Part shown: one piece after another, positions 59,550 through 64,000 of the stretch | Numbering within the stretch: the stretch's first letter is position 1 | Layout of the letters: each line of letters opens with the position of its first letter | Translations under genes and position numbers: made by a program | Assembly (NCBI RefSeq): GCF_001905725.1 | Contig: NZ_LIWB01000019.1 | Location: 1-64,000 of the forward strand | DNA: 64,000 nucleotides | Direction of reading: 5' to 3' | Source of the DNA: Streptomyces sp. CB02400 | GTDB lineage: Bacteria > Actinomycetota > Actinomycetes > Streptomycetales > Streptomycetaceae | The notes under the pieces: model-generated | The model's input: only the letters and a program-made list of their open reading frames with translations | Databases searched by the model: none | Told to the model about the DNA's origin: nothing

Positions 59550-61955
59550 ATGGCGGGGCTTTCCCTCACACAAGAGTCGGGCCAGTCCACATCCCTCGCA
59601 GCCGCCGTGCTGACCGACGACAACCGCCTGCTCGTGGTGGTCATCGGCGTCGTCGCGCTGGCGGCGCTGGTGGTCGCCGGAGTCCTGGTGCGCCAGGTTC
59701 TCGCGGCCGGCGAGGGCACCGACAGCATGAAGAAGATCGCGGCAGCGGTCCAGGAGGGCGCGAACGCCTACCTGGCCCGCCAGTTGCGCACCCTCGGCGT
59801 ATTCGCCGTGGTCGTGTTCTTCCTGCTCATGCTGCTGCCCGCGGACGACTGGAATCAGCGTGCCGGACGGTCGGTGTTCTTCTTGATCGGAGCGGCGTTC
59901 TCGGCGGCCACCGGCTATATCGGTATGTGGCTCGCCGTGCGCAGCAATGTGCGGGTCGCCGCGGCGGCGCGCGAAGCGACTCCGGCCGAGGGCGAGCCGG
60001 AAAAGGATCTCACCGCCGTCTCGCACAAAGCGATGAAGATCGCTTTCCGTACGGGCGGTGTCGTCGGCATGTTCACCGTCGGCCTCGGCCTGCTGGGCGC
60101 CTCCTGCGTGGTGCTGGTGTACGCGGCCGACGCCCCGAAGGTGCTCGAGGGGTTCGGTCTCGGGGCCGCGCTGATCGCGATGTTCATGCGGGTCGGCGGC
60201 GGCATCTTCACCAAGGCCGCCGACGTCGGCGCCGACCTGGTCGGCAAGGTCGAGCAGGGCATTCCGGAGGACGATCCGCGCAATGCCGCGACCATCGCCG
60301 ACAACGTGGGCGACAACGTCGGCGACTGCGCGGGCATGGCGGCCGACCTGTTCGAGTCGTACGCCGTGACCCTGGTGGCCGCGCTGATCCTGGGCTCGGC
60401 GGCGTTCGGCGACGCCGGGCTCGCCTTCCCGCTGCTGGTGCCCGCCATCGGTGTCCTCACCGCGATGGCCGGCATCTTCGCGGTGGCCCCGAGGCGCGCC
60501 GACCGCAGCGGCATGAGCGCGATCAACCGGGGGTTCTTCATCTCCGCGCTGATCTCGCTCGTCATGGTCGCGATCGCCGTGTTCGTCTACCTGCCGTCGT
60601 CGTACGCCGACCTCGACGGCGTCACCGACGAGACGATCCTGGGCAAGGACGGCGACCCGCGGATCCTCGCGCTCGTCGCGGTGGCCATCGGCATCGTGCT
60701 CGCCGCCCTCATCCAGCAGCTCACCGGCTACTTCACCGAGACCACCCGGCGCCCCGTGCGGGACATCGGCAGGACCTCACTCACCGGCCCGGCCACCGTC
60801 GTCCTCTCCGGTATCTCGATCGGTCTCGAATCCGCCGTCTACACAGCCCTGTTGATCGGCCTCGGCGTGTACGGGGCGTTCCTGCTCGGCGGTACGTCGA
60901 TCATGCTGGCGCTGTTCGCGGTGGCGCTGGCCGGCACCGGACTGCTCACCACGGTCGGTGTGATCGTCGCGATGGACACCTTCGGCCCGGTCTCCGACAA
61001 CGCGCAGGGCATCGCCGAGATGTCCGGCGACGTGGAGGGCGCGGGCGCCCAGGTGCTCACCAACCTGGACGCGGTCGGCAACACCACCAAGGCCATCACC
61101 AAGGGCATCGCGATCGCCACGGCCGTACTGGCGGCGGCGGCGCTGTTCGGCTCGTACCGGGACGCCATCACCACCGGCGCGAGAGACGTGGGTGAGCGGC
61201 TCAGCGGTGAGGGAGCGCCGATGAGCCTGATGATGGACATCTCCCAGCCCAACAACCTCGTCGGCCTGATCGCGGGCGCGGCGGTCGTCTTCCTCTTCTC
61301 GGGGCTGGCGATCAACGCGGTGTCGCGGTCGGCGGGTTCGGTGGTCTACGAGGTGCGGCGGCAGTTCCGCGAGAAGCCCGGGATCATGGACTACAGCGAG
61401 GAGCCGGAGTACGGCAAGGTCGTCGACATCTGCACCAAGGACGCCCTGCGCGAGCTCGCCACGCCCGGACTGCTCGCCGTGATGGCGCCCATCTTCATCG
61501 GGTTCACGCTCGGCGTCGGTGCCCTGGGAGCCTTCCTCGCGGGCGCGATCGGCGCGGGCACCCTGATGGCGGTGTTCCTCGCCAACTCCGGTGGCGCATG
61601 GGACAACGCGAAGAAACTCGTCGAGGACGGCCACCACGGCGGCAAGGGCAGCGAGGCCCATGCGGCCACCGTCATCGGCGACACCGTCGGCGACCCCTTC
61701 AAGGACACCGCCGGACCCGCGATCAACCCCCTGCTGAAGGTGATGAACCTGGTGGCGCTGCTCATCGCGCCCGCGGTCATCAAGTTCTCCTACGGTGCGG
61801 ACAAGAGCGTCGGGATGCGGGTGCTCATCGCGGTCCTGGCGCTGCTCGTCATAGTCGGCGCGGTGTACGTGTCCAAGCGGCGCGGCATCGCGGTGGAGGA
61901 CGAGGACGACCCCGAGCCGGAGCCCAAGTCGGCCGATCCGGCGGTGGTTTCCTAG
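59550..61955 (+). CDS. hppA: membrane-bound proton-pumping pyrophosphatase
   Basis: An 801-residue H+-PPase with about 16 membrane helices. The pyrophosphate-binding motifs DVGADLVGKVE (about residues 224-234) and DPRNAATIADNVGDNVGD are intact. The K+-independence marker Lys in GNTTKAITKG (about residue 513) is present, so the enzyme should be K+-insensitive. It couples PPi hydrolysis to proton export. The ribosome-binding site is AAGGAGGAC. A C-terminal acidic tail (DEDDPEPEPKS) is of the kind seen in actinobacteria. Confidence 0.96.
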   Translation: MAGLSLTQESGQSTSLAAAVLTDDNRLLVVVIGVVALAALVVAGVLVRQVLAAGEGTDSMKKIAAAVQEGANAYLARQLRTLGVFAVVVFFLLMLLPADDWNQRAGRSVFFLIGAAFSAATGYIGMWLAVRSNVRVAAAAREATPAEGEPEKDLTAVSHKAMKIAFRTGGVVGMFTVGLGLLGASCVVLVYAADAPKVLEGFGLGAALIAMFMRVGGGIFTKAADVGADLVGKVEQGIPEDDPRNAATIADNVGDNVGDCAGMAADLFESYAVTLVAALILGSAAFGDAGLAFPLLVPAIGVLTAMAGIFAVAPRRADRSGMSAINRGFFISALISLVMVAIAVFVYLPSSYADLDGVTDETILGKDGDPRILALVAVAIGIVLAALIQQLTGYFTETTRRPVRDIGRTSLTGPATVVLSGISIGLESAVYTALLIGLGVYGAFLLGGTSIMLALFAVALAGTGLLTTVGVIVAMDTFGPVSDNAQGIAEMSGDVEGAGAQVLTNLDAVGNTTKAITKGIAIATAVLAAAALFGSYRDAITTGARDVGERLSGEGAPMSLMMDISQPNNLVGLIAGAAVVFLFSGLAINAVSRSAGSVVYEVRRQFREKPGIMDYSEEPEYGKVVDICTKDALRELATPGLLAVMAPIFIGFTLGVGALGAFLAGAIGAGTLMAVFLANSGGAWDNAKKLVEDGHHGGKGSEAHAATVIGDTVGDPFKDTAGPAINPLLKVMNLVALLIAPAVIKFSYGADKSVGMRVLIAVLALLVIVGAVYVSKRRGIAVEDEDDPEPEPKSADPAVVS

Positions 61956-62166
61956 GGCCGGGCGGCGGACACCGGATCAAGGTGAGGGCGGGCGGCGCGT
62001 ATTGACGCGTCGCACGCCCTCTCCCCGTGCGCGGGGCCCATGCCGTGAGCCTTCTCTCGCGTGGTGCAAATGGCTTCAAAAGTTCCTTACCGGATGTTCG
62101 ACGGGTGGGTGTAGGCCATCTGGCGTGTATGTTCCGGGGCCGAAGGCCATGGAAGGGACCAATCCG

Positions 62167-62739
62167 GTGAACAAGAAGCTCGCGGCCGCACTGTCCGGCG
62201 GTGCGGTACTGGTACTGGCGCTGACGGGATGCGGCGGCGACGACAACAACGAGAAGCTGGACGCCTGGGCGAAGCAGGTCTGCGACGCGGTGAAGCCGCA
62301 GGCCGCCAAGATCAAGTCGGCCAACGCCGCGATCCAGAAGGAGACCTCGGACAACAGCACGCCGGAAGAGGTCCAGAAGGCCGACTCGAAGGCCTTCCAG
62401 GACATGTCCGACGCCTACAAGGCGATCGGCGCCGCCGTGAACAAGGCCGGGGCGCCGGACGTCGAGAACGGGGAGAAGAAGCAGACGGACGCGGTCAAGG
62501 AGCTCAACGACATCTCCGCGTCGTACGCCTCGCTGAAGAAGCAGGTCGACGGCCTCGACACGGACGACCAGGCGGAGTTCGCCGACGGTCTGAAGGACAT
62601 CGCCGCCGAGCTGGACAAGCTCGGCAAGAGCGGCAGCGACGCCCTCAGCACGCTGGAGGAGGGCGAGGTCGGCGAGGCCATGTCCCGGCAGGCGAGCTGC
62701 CAGACGGCCACCGCGACGGCGGGGGCCACCAAGAGCTGA
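62167..62739 (+). CDS. small lipoprotein, unknown function
   Basis: A 190-residue lipoprotein: MNKKLAAALSGGAVLVLAL then lipobox LTGC (Cys22), followed by a helical, Lys/Ala/Asp-rich domain with paired Cys residues and no catalytic motif. GTG at 62167 with AAGGGA upstream; an ATG 18 bases earlier is possible. A similar gene sits between hppA and the methyltransferase in S. coelicolor as I remember it. Confidence 0.75.
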   Translation: MNKKLAAALSGGAVLVLALTGCGGDDNNEKLDAWAKQVCDAVKPQAAKIKSANAAIQKETSDNSTPEEVQKADSKAFQDMSDAYKAIGAAVNKAGAPDVENGEKKQTDAVKELNDISASYASLKKQVDGLDTDDQAEFADGLKDIAAELDKLGKSGSDALSTLEEGEVGEAMSRQASCQTATATAGATKS

Positions 62740-62775
62740 CGCCGCGGGACGCGCCGGGTGAGGGCGGCGGCCACA

Positions 62776-64000
62776 ATGGAGGGCGTGAGTGACGCCAGCC
62801 TGCCGCCCCTGCCCTCGTCCGACCGCCCCGAAGCCGCCGCCCGGCTGCGGGACGCGCTGCTCGGAGCCTCCTTCACCGCCGACGGACTGCTCGAACTGCT
62901 CGGCGCCCCCGCCTACGCGGCGCTGGCCCGCAGCGAGACCGTGCCCGCCCTGAGGGCCACCCGCGGGGACACGCCGCTGGAGATGCTCGTACGGCTGTTC
63001 CTGCTGCAGCAGCCCGTGCCGCACGCGCGCGTGGCCGGCGTACTGCCCGTGGACGTCTGCCTGGAGAGCGGATGGCTGACGCGCGCCGGCGCGGACGAGC
63101 TCACCGCGACCGTGGACGTACGGCCGTACGGCGGGCCGGGCGGCGAGGACTGGTTCATCGTGTCCGACCTCGGGTGCGCGGTCGGCGGCGCCGGAGGCAT
63201 CGGCAGCCGCGACGAGGGTGTCGTGCTCGGCGTCGGCGGGGCGTCCACGACCCTGGCCGGCATCACCGTCCGTACGCCCGTGGCCTCCGCGCTCGATGTC
63301 GGCACCGGCTCCGGCATCCAGGCGCTGCACGCAGCCCGGCACGCCACGCGCGTGACGGCCACCGACGTCAACCCGCGCGCCCTGCACATCACCGCGCTCA
63401 CCCTGGCCCTCTCCGGGGCCCCGGCCGCCGACCTGCGCGAGGGCTCGCTGTTCACGCCGGTCCGGGACGACGAGACGTACGACCTGATCGTGTCCAACCC
63501 GCCCTTCGTGATCTCGCCGGGCGCCCGGCTCACCTACCGCGACGGCGGGATGGGCGGGGACGATCTGTGCCGCACGATCGTTCAGGAGGCGGGGGAACGG
63601 CTGAACGAGGGCGGGTTCGCGCAGTTCCTCGCCAACTGGCAGCACGTCGAGGGGGAGGACTGGCAGGACAGACTCAGGTCATGGGTGCCCCGCGGGTGCG
63701 ACGCCTGGATCGTGCAGCGCGAGGTGCAGGACATCACCCAGTACGCCGAACTGTGGCTGCGGGACGCGGGCGACCACCGCGGTGACGAGGCCGAGTACCG
63801 GGCGCGGTACGACGCGTGGCTGGACGAGTTCGAGGCGCGCAAGGTGAAGGCGGTCGGCTTCGGCTGGATCGCCCTGCGCAAGTCGGGCTCCGCCGCGGAG
63901 TCGATCACGGTGGAGGAGTGGCCGCACCCGGTCGAGCAGCCGCTCGGCGAGACGGTCCGGGCGCACTTCGACCGGATCGACTACCTGCGGACGCACGACG
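62776..64000 (+). CDS. class I SAM-dependent methyltransferase (N5-Gln/N6-adenine type), partial
   Basis: Open to the window end (408 codons seen). An N-terminal helical domain precedes a Rossmann methyltransferase: motif I LDVGTGSGIQALHAA, then VTATDVNPRALHIT, and the catalytic NPPF in IVSNPPFVISPG. The NPPF motif marks methylation of an amide or exocyclic amine, as in PrmC/HemK or rRNA m2G enzymes. The substrate cannot be deduced. The start could be this ATG or the GTG at 62785. The 3' end is outside the window. Confidence 0.88.
   Translation, partial: MEGVSDASLPPLPSSDRPEAAARLRDALLGASFTADGLLELLGAPAYAALARSETVPALRATRGDTPLEMLVRLFLLQQPVPHARVAGVLPVDVCLESGWLTRAGADELTATVDVRPYGGPGGEDWFIVSDLGCAVGGAGGIGSRDEGVVLGVGGASTTLAGITVRTPVASALDVGTGSGIQALHAARHATRVTATDVNPRALHITALTLALSGAPAADLREGSLFTPVRDDETYDLIVSNPPFVISPGARLTYRDGGMGGDDLCRTIVQEAGERLNEGGFAQFLANWQHVEGEDWQDRLRSWVPRGCDAWIVQREVQDITQYAELWLRDAGDHRGDEAEYRARYDAWLDEFEARKVKAVGFGWIALRKSGSAAESITVEEWPHPVEQPLGETVRAHFDRIDYLRTHD

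Overview
The window is high-GC chromosomal DNA of a Streptomyces. The evidence is the strong G/C third-codon bias, GTG starts with AGGAGG-type leaders, and a run of genes in an order I recall from S. coelicolor: metallophosphoesterase, yqeY, class A PBP, wblA, two ArsA-type ATPases, DUF4177/RidA, Nudix, MBL hydrolase, crp, nth, Nudix, CvpA-trypsin protease, hydrolase, holin-like protein, nhaA, acs, then the tad/ssd cluster, a DEXH helicase, bldG, an anti-sigma kinase and hppA. Homologies and the syntenic order are from memory; no search was run.

Layout. (1) 1-17.2 kb, left of a tRNA-Pro gene, looks like accessory DNA. It holds a small membrane protein, a PucR-type regulator, a large flotillin (SPFH) gene, a 1625-residue AAA+ ATPase of the DUF3686 'DNA repair ATPase' type, small membrane proteins around a CPA1 cation/proton antiporter, a YqiJ-like membrane protein, a frameshifted four-helix-bundle Cys protein cut off by an IS3-family element, an alpha/beta hydrolase and a membrane-tethered Mrr-like nuclease. 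(2) 17.2-19.7 kb: tRNA-Pro(CGG), a Pr6Pr membrane protein, a metallophosphoesterase and yqeY. (3) 19.7-23.9 kb: an accessory insertion between yqeY and the PBP gene, with small secreted proteins, a lipoprotein, a short LuxR-type DNA-binding protein, a decayed IS5-type element and three copies of a GGCGTAATTACGCC-like palindrome. (4) 24-47 kb: core genes for peptidoglycan synthesis (PBP), development (wblA), global regulation (crp), DNA repair (nth), proteolysis, pH/ion balance (nhaA, SulP-carbonic anhydrase fusion) and acetate activation (acs). (5) 47.7-55.5 kb: a protein with a degenerate Fic motif whose start codon lies inside a perfect 22-bp palindrome, a HAD phosphatase, and a compact Tad/Flp pilus-type operon (ssd-tadA-tadB-tadC-flp-tadE-tadE-like). 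(6) 55.5-64 kb: an 18-bp minisatellite, a DEXH helicase, bldG with its anti-sigma partner, hppA, a lipoprotein and a methyltransferase cut off by the window end.

Functional themes. The flotillin, the DUF3686 AAA+ ATPase and the YqiJ-like protein probably form one membrane-associated system; the YqiJ-like gene is separated from the other two by about 3.6 kb and the antiporter group. wblA, bldG and crp are developmental or global regulators. The most unusual signals are the shared palindrome next to the LuxR-type gene, the degenerate Fic protein with its start-codon palindrome, and the decaying genes around the two IS elements.
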